Shown here: piece by piece, positions 36,467 through 48,179 of the stretch
Layout of the letters: each line of letters begins with the position of its first letter
Position numbering within the stretch: position 1 is the first letter of the stretch
From: Heterohyrax brucei
Taxonomy: Eukaryota > Chordata > Mammalia > Hyracoidea > Procaviidae
NCBI GenBank assembly: GCA_028571685.1
Contig: CM053144.1
Location: 93,154,171 to 93,218,170 of the forward strand
Direction of reading: 5' to 3'
DNA: 64,000 nucleotides
The notes under the pieces: model-generated
Database searches by the model: none
Told to the model about the DNA's origin: nothing
The model's input: only the letters and a program-made list of their open reading frames with translations
Position numbers and translations under genes: made by a program

Positions 36467-37145
36467 CAGGGGTGGCCCTGGTGGTCCAGTGGTTAAGCCC
36501 TTGGGTGCTGTCATGGATTGAATTGTGTCCCCCCCAAAACATGTGTAGCCATGTGGCTGGGCCATGATTCCAAGTATCTTCTGACTCTCCTCCATTATGT
36601 GGTTTTCCTGTGCTGTATGTTAAAGGATTAGGGTGGGGCTGTAAATCCCTTCATAGGATCACCTCCCTGCTCCACTGTAAAGGGAGTTACCCTGGAGTAT
36701 GGCTTGCCCCACCCTTAATGCTTTCATCCTAAGAGAGATGAAAAGGACAGAGAAGCAGGCAGAGAATGGGGAACTTTGCACCATCAAGAAATCTGCACCA
36801 GGAGAAGTCCTTCAGACCTGAGGTTCCTGGGCCAAGATGCTCCCTGGACAAAGACTGATGCAATACCAGACTTTCCTGCAGAGCCAACAAGGGGAAAGCC
36901 TTCCCCTGGAGCAGAAACCCTGAATATGGACTTGTAGCCTACCAGACTGTGTAAGAATAAACCTTCCTTTATTAAAGCCATCCACTCTGTGGTATTTCTG
37001 TTAGAGCAGCACTAACTGACTAAAACAACTGGTAACCAAAAGTTCAGCAATTTGAACCCAGTAACTGCTCCTTGCAAACCATTTGGGGGCAGTTCAACTC
37101 TTTCCTCTGTGGTCACTATGAATCTGAATCAACTAGACAGCAGTG
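36467..37145 (+). mobile_element. AfroSINE split by a solo LTR
   Basis: Head 36,467-36,508 and body 37,028-37,145 with the LTR between. Confidence 0.8.
36509..37027 (+). mobile_element. Solo LTR interrupting an AfroSINE
   Basis: The LTR runs TGTCATGG to TAAAACA and separates the head (36,467-36,508) from the body (37,028-37,145) of one AfroSINE. Unlike the LTRs at 21.6 and 38.1 kb, no matching 5 bp duplication is visible at its ends, so the boundaries may have decayed or recombined. Confidence 0.82.
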
Positions 37146-37479
37146 AGTTCTTCTTGCAGGACAGATTTGTTCCTTCTCTGGCAGTCCATGATACAGTCAG
37201 TAATCTTCACCAATCCATAATTCAAAGTATCAGTTCTTCTATACAGTATAGTGTCCCAATTTCATTTGTGTACAACATGAATGGTGGATGAAGAATCTCT
37301 TAGCAGTGATACTGGATGTAACTTCCATACCATTTGCACGCTCTTGGACTGTTATATAAATAAAAATCTCTCTTGTGATACTGGAAAGTGGTTAGAATGT
37401 GCAAATAGCTTTAGTAGCTTTCATTCACCTCTTAATGTGCACCACCACAGCCACCACAGGGAAGTCCATCTAAGATGTT

Positions 37480-37800
37480 GTAAGTTTAACAAGGCCAAGA
37501 ATATTGAATATACCATGACCTGTCAGAAGAATGAACAAATCTGTCTTAGAAGAAATACAGCTAGAATGTTCCTTAGAAGCAAAGATGTCTACACTTTGTT
37601 CCACATACTTTGGGCATGTTATCAGGAAAGATCCCATCTTGGAGAAGGACATCACACTTGACAAAGCAGAGTCAGTAAAAGACAGGAAGACACTCAACTG
37701 GATAGACACAGTGGCTTCAACAATTAACTCAAGCACAGCAAAGATGGAGAGGCTAGCGTAGGACCATGCAGTATGTTGTTCTATTATCCATAGGGTCACT
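37480..37800 (+). mobile_element. RTE LINE 3' fragment (plus)
   Basis: Aligns by eye with the 3' part of the RTE at 58,990-59,450 (GAAATACAGCTAGAATGTTC; GACAGGAAGACACTCAAC). Non-coding remnant. Confidence 0.72.
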
Positions 37801-38826
37801 ATCTTAGTTATCTGGTGCTGTTATAACAGAAAGACCACAGCGGATAGCTGTAACAAACAGAAATTTATACTCTCACAGTTTAGGAGGCTAGAAGTTCAAA
37901 TTCAGGGTTTCCCCTCCAGGCGAAGGCTTTTTCTGTTTTGGCTCTGGAGGATGGTCTTGTCATCAATCCATCTTTCCTGGGGTCCAGGAGTTATCAGCAT
38001 AGGGACTCTGGGTCCAAAGGACATTTTTCTTGGTGGTAGGAGATCTCTCTCCTCTTGGCTCACTTCTCTCTTACGTCTCTGAAGAGATTGACTCAAGACA
38101 TAATCTAATCCTGTAGATTGTATTCTGCCTCATTAATTGCTTCTATCATGGATTGAATTGTGTCCCCCCAAAAATATGTGTAGCCACATGGCTGGGCCAT
38201 GATTCCCAGTATCTTGTGACTGTCGTCTATTTTGTGGTTTTCCTATGCTGTGTGTTAAAGGATTAGGGTGGGGCTGTAAATCCCTTCATAGGATTATGTC
38301 CCTGCTCCCCTGTAAAGGGAGTTTCCCTGGAGTGGCTTGCCCCACCCTTAATGCTTTCATCCTACAGGAGATAAAAGGACAGAGAAGCAGGAAGAGAACT
38401 GGGAATCTCGCACCATCAAGAAAGCAGCACGGGAGAAGTCCTTCAGACCTGAGGTTCCTGCGCCAAGATGCTCCTCGGACAAAGACTGATGCAATACCGG
38501 ACTTTCCCGCAGAGCTGACAAGGGGGAAATTCTTCCCCTGAAGCGGACACCCTGAATATGGATTTGTAGCCTACCAGACTATGTAAGAATAAACCTTCCT
38601 TTGTTAAAGCCATCCACTCTGTGGTATTTCTGTTAGAGCAGACCTGCCAGACTAAAACAGCTTCTAACTCTACAGTCTCCTCATCAACATCATAGAAACT
38701 AGGTTTCACAAAACATAGGATAATTACATCAAGTCACAAAATGGAAAACAATCACACAATACTGAGAATCATGGGCTAGCCAAACTGATGCACATTTTGG
38801 GGGCAACACAGTTTAATCCAAAACAG
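37800..38826 (-). mobile_element. Older MaLR-like LTR split by a younger LTR
   Basis: The two halves, 37800-38138 and 38665-38826, read continuously on the minus strand once the younger LTR and one duplicated target site are removed. The right half shows the family motif near the end (ATTTTGGGGGCAACAC, reverse strand). Confidence 0.8.
38144..38659 (+). mobile_element. Solo LTR inserted inside an older opposite-strand LTR
   Basis: This 516 bp LTR is flanked by perfect 5 bp duplications GCTTC (38139-38143, 38660-38664). Its first two bases are TA rather than TG. It splits an older minus-strand LTR of the same broad family. Confidence 0.88.
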
Positions 38827-39114
38827 GGATCACATAAGCGGATGCTCAGGGCAAGAACAAGAGGTGAAAAGTCAGGGTCATTTTTAATTCTCTGGCTATT
38901 TATTGACCTATTGCTTTAAAAAATATATCCCTTGGACATTCTTTTTAAATGCCTGATTTCACTATAATAATCAAGGCTGTGTGGTACTGGCATAGGGATA
39001 CACCAAATACAAATCAATGGAACAGAACACAGAAGCAAAGAATAGCTCCATACAAGTACATCCAACTGATTTTTGACAAAGGTATGAAAGAATTCAGTAA
39101 AGAGAACGTTTCCA

Positions 39115-39857
39115 AAATCAAGGCCACTTGGCACAACTAGCGTTTTGCTAAGAGGGCTCTCTGCACCGCACATTGGTGAGTGGTGTCTGGGGTCTTAAAA
39201 GCTGCCAAGCTGCCATCCGAGGACACAGCAAATGGTCCCAACTCAGCAGGAGCAGATGCTCACCAAGGACCAAAGCGACATGGGGTAAAGACAACCTAGA
39301 AGATAGAGACCCACATGAGTGGGTGCCTACATCAACTTGGGACTGGAAGAACCGGATGGTGCCCGGCCACCACCAGTGATAGCCGCGATGGAGCTCACTA
39401 GATTGAGTCTCACCGGCAACACAAGAATAAGAAGGGGTGCATGCTAAGATTTCCACTAAAAGACCTCAATTGATGGTCTAGCGGTTTCGAGGTTCCTCTG
39501 AGAGCATGGCCCCTGGCCCTGATGCTGCCCTTGCCCATAAATCATAATGAAGGTCCACTCTCTGGACACGAGTGGATTGGACTTGGCAATGCAGAGTGAC
39601 CATATATTGGATGCACTTTATGGTTCTATACATCTATAGGATATCATCCTGCTGACCTCTGGCTGGAGGAAGGGGAGTGGGTGGAGGGGCACAGAAAGAA
39701 GGCTGTTGGGAAGGTGAGACATGTATGGAGCAGAGAGGAATAACGTGCTGTCACTGGTGGACAGGGAGAGCAGTGGAAGCTGCATATAGGTGGGCATGTA
39801 AACTTATACGGGAATGTACATTTTCATTCAGTTACATTAAATAAAAAAAAAGAGAGA
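39115..39857 (+). mobile_element. 5'-truncated L1 3' UTR insertion with 15 bp TSD
   Basis: AGAGAACGTTTCCAA occurs on both sides (about 39,100-39,114 and 39,858-39,872). The insertion begins within the 3' UTR (GGCACAACTAGCGTTTTGC) and ends in AAATAAAAAAAAAGAG. It interrupts older L1 sequence. Confidence 0.87.
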
Positions 39858-40245
39858 GAGAGAACGTTTCCAAGAACTGGCACTAGAACAAGTGGACCAA
39901 AAAATGAATGTCAGCCTATACCTTATACAAAAAATAGCCCAAAATGACTCATGGACTTAAATGTAAGAATGTAAAACTTTAAAACTTTTAGAAAAAAAAA
40001 AAAAGGAGCAAGTCTTTGGGATCCATGGTTAAGCAAAGAGTTCCTAGACTTGACACCAAAAGCACAATCCATAAGAGGGAAAACTGATGAACTAGACCTT
40101 AGCAAAAGTAAAGACTTTTGCTTTGTGAAATACCCAGTTTAGGAGGATGAAAAGACAAGCTATACACTCGGAGAAAATGTGCGTAAGCCACATATCCAAC
40201 AAAAGGATAATTAAAAAATAAAAATGCTGTTAAATCAATTAACAG

Positions 40246-40402
40246 AACTGGCCCACAGAGTTTCCCAGTCTGTGATCCTCCTGGGAGCAGATTCTCAGGG
40301 GGCGGGGGGGCGGGGGATTGGAGAGCAGTTCACTACGTGGGTTCACGCCATCAGCCTTTCAGTTAGCAGCTGAGCACTTAACTATTGTACCACCAGGGCT
40401 CC
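40246..40402 (-). mobile_element. AfroSINE (long variant) with a G-rich insertion
   Basis: Contains GGGGGCGGGGGGGCGGGGG at about 40,297-40,316, unlike other copies. Confidence 0.72.
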
Positions 40403-40419
40403 ATCATTAACCATTCAAC

Positions 40420-40577
40420 CCCAAACTTGCTGCCATCAAATGGGATTTCAACTCACAGTGACCCTATAGGACATTGGATAACTGCCCCATAGGGTTTTCA
40501 AGGAGAGGCTGGTGGATTTGAACAGCTGACCTTTCAGCTAGTAGCCAAGCTCTTAACCACTAAGCCATCAGGGCTCC
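40420..40577 (-). mobile_element. AfroSINE inside an old L1
   Basis: Full length; head CTAAGCCATCAGGGCTCC. Confidence 0.84.
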
Positions 40578-41474
40578 CTTTAGCCATTAGGGAAATGCAA
40601 ATTAAAATTGTAATAAAATATCATTATACATCTATCAGAATAGTTAAAGAATAATGACAACGCCAAAGCTGCCAAGACATCAGAGAAACTGCATTAGTCA
40701 GAAATTGCTGCTGGGAATGCAAAGTGATACAGCCATTTTGGAAACAGTCTGGCAGTTCTTCGAATGACCAAATACAGTTACATATGACTAGGCAGCTGCA
40801 CCCCCAAGGGACATGAAAACACATGCCTATAAACATGTTTTTAAAAACCTGTCCACAAATGTTTATGGCACCTCTATTTGTTATAGGCAAAAGCTGGAAA
40901 CAACCCAGGCGTTCTTCAACAGGTGAATGACTCAGCTGCCTTGCTTCTCTACCGTAGTTGCTACTTAGCAACAAAAGGAAACGAACTATAAATGCAAGCA
41001 ACAACCTAAATGAATCTCCAGAAAATTATACTGAGGAGAAGAAAGCCAACTGCAAAAGTTACACACTGTATCATTACATTCATGTAACATGTAGTGAAAC
41101 TCGGAATCTGTTTATGGTAGAAAACTGTCAGAGAAGGAAAATTCCAATATTTTCAACTAAGATGATCAATAGACTGCACCCTGGCAACAGCGGAAAACTT
41201 CCAAGAACCAACAATAAGAGGCAGTCTCATAGAGTTCTGGCACTCACAGGTTTAACTGTGCACACTTGAAATAAAAAAAATTACATAAATGGGGACTAGA
41301 TTAGTGGTTGCCAGTAGCTAGGAGCGGGGAGGGGTGAGGGGTACAGAGGTGTGGCTATAAAGACAGAACGTGAGGGATTCTTGTGGCAATAGACACATTT
41401 TGTATCTTGACTGTTACCAGTATCAATTTCCTGGTTGTGATATTGTACTATAGTTTTGCAAGATGTTACCATTA

Positions 41475-41540
41475 GGGGAACTAGTAGTCTATAGGGTTGC
41501 TATGAGTTGCAGCCCACCGGATGGCAGTCGTTTGTTTGTT
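41475..41540 (+). mobile_element. AfroSINE tail fragment
   Basis: GGTTGCTATGAGTTGCAGCC followed by (GTTT)n-like sequence. Confidence 0.55.
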
Positions 41541-41582
41541 TTGTTTGTTTGCTTGCTTTGCCTTTTTTCTAAGTAAAATATG

Positions 41583-41745
41583 TGGAAACCCTGGTGGTGT
41601 AGTGGTTAAGTGCTCCTTGTGCTAACCAGAAGTCAGCAGTTCAAATCTGACAGGCGCTCCATGGAGACTCTATGGAGCCATTCTCCTCTGTCCTAGAGGG
41701 TCGCTGGGAGCTGCCGTCAACTCAGCGGCACTGGGTTTGGTTTGG
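41583..41745 (+). mobile_element. AfroSINE
   Basis: GTGGTGTAGTGGTTAAGTGC head; well preserved. Confidence 0.87.
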
Positions 41746-42049
41746 GGCGTGTATGTTTTCAGCTTCATCTTTTCTGTCATCTAAGGGGGCCCCAGCCCAG
41801 CTATCTGTCACTCCCTACAAAAGTTAAGGGTCACTTGACTAAGTACTGAAGGACAGCAGTGAGGCTGAGAGTAGGAGCGTAACAGATGTTCTCCAGAAAT
41901 CTGACGCCAGAGCTTTCTTGCCAGAAGCACCCCAAACCTGGCAGTTCCTTTTACGTTGAAAAGAAATAACGGATTACTTACCTTGGAGGCCTATAACACA
42001 CCATGAACTCTAGATCAAGACACCCCTACTCAAAGTGTCACCTTTTCAC

Positions 42050-42235
42050 ATGCGGCAGCAGATGAATTTAGGCAAATTATTTAACTTCTTTGTGTCTGAG
42101 TGTCTATTTACAAAGTGGAGATAGTAACAGTATTTACCTCAGAGTGCTATTGTAGAGATAAAATGAGTTATTGTATGCATGAAGCTTACTACATGCTTTA
42201 GTATACAGGAAGTGCTCAATAAAGTAAATGTCAAC
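42050..42235 (+). repeat. MIR-type SINE
   Basis: Shows the MIR core order: GGCAAATTATTTAACTTC, AAAGTGGAGATAGTAACAGT, GTAGAGATAAAATGAG and GTGCTCAATAAA at the 3' end. An ancient mammalian element. Confidence 0.7.
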
Positions 42236-43039
42236 GTTTGTCGTCTCCTTCCATACTTGGTTTGGGTTGCTTCATTTTTATATTTACTTTCATTGTTCCT
42301 TTAATTGTAGAAACTGCTTTGTTTTTATCTCACAGGAAGAGGCCTGCATTTTCTTTTAAAATGGTCACGAGACCCAAAAATAGGGAAACACATGATTCTG
42401 TCAACATCAAAACACACACCGAGGTAGCCAGGCCTGTTCAGGCCCTGTCCCTTTAGTGTCTCACTTTGTCCCTCAGTCACCCCATGCAAAGACCATAAGG
42501 GAAGGACTTCGGAAGGAAACACTTCATTAGATTGATCTTCCTTCCCTGTTTGTCAGAGATGGCCCAGGTGGTCCCTGTTTTCCCAGAGTGATCATTTATA
42601 GCCTTCCTCCCCTTCACTCTCAAAAGCATACCTGTCTGTAGAGCTAACTAATTTGTAAGCAACAGAAGGAACAGAAGGAAATGTTAAGCTACCCCACAGA
42701 GATACAATCCATGAAATCTGGACAGAGGGAAACTACAGGACAGACACTTCAGCTTCTCCAGTAAATACAAGGTAAAAGAGTATATGGAGAAGGAGCCTAT
42801 AGTTTAAAGCAGAAAAGAACCATCAATCAGTTACAGTGTGAAGGTCTTATTGTAACCCTAATTAAATAAAGCAGAAACATAAATTTTGAAAAATTATAAC
42901 TCAGTGGCAATGGGTATTATGAGACATTTGGAAATTTAAATGTTAATGATTATCTGTAGATATTAAGGATATTTTTAGTTTGATAATGGTTTCCTTTTTA
43001 AGGTCCTTTAGACACATGTATTGAAATAGTTACATACAA

Positions 43040-43215
43040 AATATTGTGTCTTGGATTTGCTTCAAAATTACATGTGGAATGGATGTACATGTGGAAGGAC
43101 AGTACAAAGTTCATTGTTTTGGGGGCTGGGAACTAGTGCATGGAGATTTATTATACTATTCTGTCTACTTTTGTGAATGTTCTAAAATCTCCAGTATTAT
43201 CGTAATTCCTAAAAC
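43040..43215 (+). repeat. Ancient interspersed repeat fragment
   Basis: Shares the layout of 880-1070 (GGATTTGCTTCAAAATTAC, TTATTATACTATTCTGTCTAC). Strongly decayed. Confidence 0.4.
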
Positions 43216-44090
43216 AGTAAAACAACTTCTTACCAGTGTCCCCGTTTGGACAACAAAGTACGTCGTCATTCCACTGATAGTGCGCTGCTCTGCCACTTTC
43301 CTGGGCCCTCAGAGGTGGGAGACGGGATTGGTGTTTTACAAACTCTCCTTTTCCTTCCATATTTATGCACAGTCTTCATTGTTTCTCATGCTGTCTGCCT
43401 GATTACCCTTCACCCACTTTCCCTATCATCCATAAGTCCTCAGAAATCTTTTGTGTCCATTATTTCAGTTACACTCATCTATTTCATCTATGAACAGCAG
43501 GAAAACCTGTGGTTAGAAAAGCTCTCTTTTCTGTGTCTCTGGAGACCACAAAGGAGTGGTCAGCTGGGAAGCCTCTCCTTCTTCATGGCCAGGCCTGGGG
43601 ATTAGGGAACCTTAGCTGCAAGGGGACTGCAGAAAAAACTGCCCTGAGTGCCCATTGTGCTTTCCTCATCGTGTCCGAAGCTTCCCCCGGGAGGAGGCCA
43701 GAGGATCTGCCCACTCAAGGATGAAATGCATCCATGTAGATAATTACACGACAGCCCTTTACAATTTGTATTATTCAAAGTGGGATGTATGGGTGGTGAT
43801 AAAGCTTTGTTTCTAGCAGTCTGTAGTGTTTTGTGAATCTAGACCTCAGAAGGAGATACAAAAGCTGGAGTACAAAGAAGCGAAATAGAACAAAAGATAC
43901 AATAGAAAATAGTTTTGGGAAAAAAAAATACAATTCCTGAAAACCAGGTTTGGACACATTGTTCAGCTAACTGAGATCACCATACCCTCTGTTCACCTTT
44001 ATGGCATCTACCGTGTGCTTCTAATGTGAGTACAGATTTGACTATAACACCTAGATTAGTGTTTGATTGACTAATGGGGTACCATAGCCT

Positions 44091-44230
44091 TGGAAACCTG
44101 GTGGCATAGTGGTTAAGTATCCGCTAACTAAAGGTCAGCAGTTTGAATCCATCAGGTGGAAACTCTATGCGGCAGTTCTACTCTGGCCTATAGGATCACT
44201 ATGAGTCAAAATTGACTTGATGGCAGTGGC
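44091..44230 (+). mobile_element. AfroSINE with a short deletion
   Basis: Lacks the CGCTCCTTGG block between CATCAGGT and GGAAAC. Confidence 0.82.
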
Positions 44231-44807
44231 AAGTAACTATCAATAGCCTAGCTTAGATGACACACAGAATTAACCATCACCAGGAGTGTGTCAGGAATCT
44301 TCCTTAGAGAGGTGACATCTAAACCAGGACCTGAAGAATGCCTGAAAGATTCCATCAACTTTCTGTCTTCAATCTAATCCATTCCTCTTCTCACAAGGGG
44401 AAAGACATCCAAAGCCAACCCCAATCTAGAGCTGGTCCCATCGCTCTCTCTCTACTCCTTCTTTAGCACCATGCTTCAACAATCTTTCCTTCCCTCATGA
44501 CCCCTTTGTGTCAACCTGGAAGAACACTCATCCTAAAAGAGTCAGCTTTCAACTCCCCATCTTCTGTTCCAGCTGCAGCCGAATCCCCATCCCTCTTCTC
44601 ACCCCTCAAGCTTCTTTGAAGGGCAACTTACACTGCTTCTGCTTCCATATACCTCACTTATTCCTAAACACTTTATTTTATGGTACCTGCGTCTGCATTT
44701 CAACAGAATTGACTCCCTAGATTTGCACTGTTCAATACAGCAGCCTGAATTGAGGTATGCTGTAAGTGTAAACCATACACAGGATATTTATTACTTCTGT
44801 GTGAAAA

Positions 44808-44987
44808 AGGAGAGCTGGTGGTGCACTGGTTAAATACTCTGCTGATAACCAAAACTTGTGCAATTTGAACCCCCCAGGAGAAACATGTGGCAGTCACTTC
44901 TGGGAAGATTTACAGCCTTGGAAATCCTATGAGGCAGTTCAACTCTGTCTTGAGTCTGAGTCAACTAGACAGCTATGGGTTTGGTTT
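44808..44987 (+). mobile_element. AfroSINE (long variant)
   Basis: Middle block GGGAAGATTTACAGCCTTGG present. Confidence 0.82.
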
Positions 44988-45070
44988 TAACTGAATGGTC
45001 CAAAAATAATAAAACAGCTCATTCATAATTTTAACAGATTACACATTGAAATGACAATATTTTTGGACAT

Positions 45071-45116
45071 TGTGTTAGTTATCCAGTGCTGCTATAACAG
45101 AAGTACTGCAAGTGGA
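45071..45116 (-). repeat. LTR terminal fragment
   Basis: About 45 bp (GTGTTAGTTATCCAGTGCTG...) match the terminal part of the MaLR-like LTR; the rest of the LTR is absent. Confidence 0.55.
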
Positions 45117-45263
45117 CCTGGACAAGCCTGAAGGATGGTGTTGCCATGAGCTAATGTGCAGGTCACAGAAGTAACAGGGGTACAGGCATGTGTGTGTTGG
45201 GGATGCCTTGACAGAAAAAGCAAAGCATGCAATGGTTCGGGGGGGGGTGCTAAAGTAAATGAG

Positions 45264-45845
45264 GGTAATGTGGCTGCTGTGGAAAACAGTGGTGATTTCT
45301 CAAACACTGAAAGAAACTGCCATGTGACTCGGCAATTCTCCTGTGGGGTATATACCAAAATAAACTGAAAACAAGAACTTTAGACAGATATTTATGTAAC
45401 GATACACCTTGCTACATCATTCACATTAGCCCAAATGTGGAAACAACCCAAGTGTATATACGTATAATGGAATAGTACTCAGCCATAAAAAGGGAATGAA
45501 GTTCTGATACACACTACAGCATGGATGAACTTGGAAAACATTATGCTAAGTGAAATAAGCTAGGCACAGAAAGGACAACTGTTGTATGGTAACACTAACA
45601 TGAAATATTTAAGATAGGCAAATTCATAGAGACTGAAAAATTAGAGGTTAACCAGGGGTTGAAGCAGGGGGTGAGGAGTATTGCTTGATGGTACAGGGTT
45701 TCTGTTTGACTTTGTGAAAAATTATGGAGATAGTGGTGATGTTTGCAATGCTGTGTGTGTAATTAATGCCACAGAAATATACACTTGAAAGGGTAAAACG
45801 CCAAAGTTTTGTTATACATGTTTTACTGCAACAAAATATCATTTT
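45264..45845 (+). mobile_element. Old L1 3' end
   Basis: Typical old L1 3' motifs in order: CAATTCTCCTGTGGGGTAT, CAACCCAAGTGTATATACG, GGATGAACTTGGAAAACATT and an A-rich close. Diverged and non-coding. Confidence 0.7.
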
Positions 45846-46165
45846 TAAGATAACAGTGAAGTTCTTACAAAGCATGAACATTCTGCGTTTGTTCCCTAGA
45901 GGGTAAGAATTTGCTCCCCAAATCTAAGCGGTGGTGGTAAGGGGGTGGGAAAGAGATAGAGGGGAATTCTCACAAGGTTGCTCAACTCCTCACCTCTCTT
46001 GGGTCCCTGACTTACCCCCACGTGTGGACTGTGAGTCTGCCACCCCTGGAAGTTAGCAGTGGTAGAGAAGGCACCTGTCTCTGGGTCACCTAACTCTTTG
46101 GTTACACACCTTTTGGATAGGCACCTCAGGACTTCATCAACTGCTTGACCCACTTGCTACCAGGA

Positions 46166-46278
46166 AGGCCAAAACAGAACTACCCCATAGGGTTTCCAAG
46201 GAGTACTCGGTGGATTCGAATTGCTGACTTTTTAGTTAGCAGCCAAACTCTTTAACCACTATACCACTAGGATTTCTA
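46166..46278 (-). mobile_element. AfroSINE lacking its tail
   Basis: Head half only, from AACAGAACTACCCCATAGGG on. Confidence 0.78.
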
Positions 46279-46482
46279 GGAAGCTTCTAAAGAAAAGGAA
46301 TGAAAAATGAAAGGCCCCTTGCCTGGTTGGCTGCCACGGTTCCCCCTCCCAACAATGCAGTCCGCAGCTCAGTCCCCATCCCACACCTGCACACCCTCAC
46401 TCGCGGCTCCTGAAACTGAATCTTCAGCCAATGATTGCGCGAGAAGAGTCATGATCTCTTTAGAATGGGCCACTTCCTGTCC

Positions 46483-46680
46483 CACCGCTGGGGGAGGGGG
46501 GAGGCCGGGGTCCGCGGCTCGTTTGTGGGGGATTTCCCTTTAGAAGGAACGTAAGCTGTTTTGGTTGTGAGGTGCCCTCTAGCGGGTTCTGACTCTAGCA
46601 ACCCTGTGTATACCAGAAGGAAACACTGCCTGGTCTGCGCCTTTCCCACAGTGGTGGTCAAGCTTCAGCCCAGTGTTGGA
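46483..46680. repeat. 200 bp direct repeat, copy 1 (RTE-tail composite)
   Basis: GGGGGATTTCCCTTTAGAAGG through GGAAACACTGCCTGGTCTGC recurs in similar form at 47,301-47,497. It includes the RTE 3' tail plus about 80 bp upstream that is not RTE by inspection. Confidence 0.5.
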
Positions 46681-46860
46681 GCCACTGTATCAATCCAACT
46701 GTTGAGGGGTCTTCCTCTCTTTGGCTGAGCCTGTACTTTACCAAGCATGAGGTCCTTCCCCAGGGATTGATCCCTCCTTACAACATATCTAAAGTATGTG
46801 AGACTGGTCTCTCCTCCTTGCTTCTAAAGAGCACTTTGGTTATACTTCTTCCTAGTGACC
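46555..46860 (-). mobile_element. RTE LINE 3' fragment (minus)
   Basis: TACCAAGCATGAGGTCCTTCC and GGGATTGATCCCTCCTTACA match the RTE at 54,930-54,990. The 3' tail (CTAGCGGGTTCTGACTCTAGC) resembles the AfroSINE tail, as expected if AfroSINEs use RTE machinery. Confidence 0.72.
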
Positions 46861-47300
46861 CCTAGCTTTTCCTAAAACACCATGCGGCCAAGGCGGGGGG
46901 TTGTGGGATGAATGTGGGTGCCCTGAGAGTATGGCTAGGAGAGGGTCTGCAAATGCCTTCTGAACCCTTCCTGCACTGACCCTGGTGCATGGTGCTGGCG
47001 GCCCCAGTGCGCTCTCACACCGCACTGGAGAGTCCGGTGCCCTCCGGTTTCTCACTTGTTGTCTTATTAGCAGGAGCCTCCCGGGTAGGCCTGCCAACAT
47101 CGAGGTCCAGATGGGTGTACCCTTGAAGTGGAGAGCGATGGCAACCGTAAGGCCGCGATTCTTTACATCCGAAGCAGCTACTACATTCTCTCCTCTTAAT
47201 TCATGTAGCTTGTAGCCTGTCTCCTAAACTGCCACTACTGCACCTGACAGTGAGTGCAGACTTACAACGGGCGACTTCTTTGACCAGCATTTGGACCCAG

Positions 47301-47497
47301 GAGGTGGGGGAGGAGGTCTGGTTCTGCACCCTTTTTGTTGGGGATCTCCTTCCAGCAGGAAAGTAACCTCCTCTTAGGGTTGTTGTGCCCTCCAGCGGGT
47401 TGTGACTCAGTAGCAGGCCTATATACAACAGAAGGAAACACTGCCCAGTCTGCACCATGCCCAGAATGGTTGTTATGCTTGACCAGATGACAATTCG
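47301..47497. repeat. 200 bp direct repeat, copy 2 (RTE-tail composite)
   Basis: GGGGATCTCCTTCCAGCAGG through GGAAACACTGCCCAGTCTGC, the partner of 46,483-46,680. Confidence 0.5.
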
Positions 47498-47499
47498 CA

Positions 47500-48179
47500 A
47501 ATTTACAACGTACAGGGAAGTCCTTCCAGGTGACAGAGTTATTCTACAGGAAGATTTCTAGTAACTGGAGGAATTTTGCCAGGGGGACATAGGACTTCTC
47601 AGTCCTTGATAAATACTGGATGTGGGACCCCTGCCTGAGCCTTTCAGATCCTTCCGTTTATCTCACGTGATCCGAGATAACCCCTTCTCTCCCTTCTTCA
47701 CTGCCTGGTAAGGATCTCATTCTCCGCGGGTAACACGTGGCGCTGCACAGACGCTTGCCGGTTGTCTACGTCTGTCGTTGCACCTCTCCTGTTTGTTAAA
47801 TTGCCACTGCTCCACCATACTTCAGTGTGGTCTTGCAGAAGAGGAGTTTTGCTAGGTTAAAGAAATGTGGAATTTCGGAGTTGGCTTGAGTCAGCGTTTC
47901 AAAGGTTTAAATTTAAAAGACTCGAGTTATTTCAACAAATCATTTAGAGAAAATATTTATGATCAAATGTTAGAGATAATCTCTATTGTAGGACTATATG
48001 ATAGTCTGCAAAGAGTCACCATTTCACATGCCCTGCTTTCTCTCCCAGCTGCACTTTCCATTAATGATAAGTGTTTTGCTTTTAATTAAGGAGCACTTAA
48101 AGTCTATGCATCGGTTTTGTCAAAAAATAAGTTTTCTTTTCTTTTTCTTTCCTGGCATAAAGTCCACAGAAGGTGCGTA
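47500..48179. other. Unassigned sequence
   Basis: GC-moderate to 47,830, then AT-rich. The 74-codon frame at 47,865 has no recognisable motif. Confidence 0.3.

Larger units (their letters stand above)
38930..41470 (+). mobile_element. Old L1 fragment, interrupted
   Basis: Old ORF2-derived sequence at 38,930-39,114 continues at 39,873-40,245 after the young L1. After two AfroSINEs it goes on through an ORF2 end and 3' UTR-like block to about 41,470 (GGCTATAAAGACAGAACG; GTTGTGATATTGTACTATAG). Heavily diverged. Confidence 0.65.
41746..44090. other. Mostly unique intergenic sequence
   Basis: Apart from the MIR (42,050-42,235) and an ancient repeat (43,040-43,215), nothing is recognised. Overlapping open frames of 60-119 codons at 43,046-43,724 show no shared phase or known motif. 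Confidence 0.3.
46320..47240. other. GC-rich unassigned region
   Basis: Outside the RTE piece at 46,555-46,860 this region is GC-rich with scattered CpGs (GCGCGAGAAG at about 46,437; GGCCGCGATTC at about 47,151). No gene family is recognised, and the open frames are short and unrelated to each other. Confidence 0.3.
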
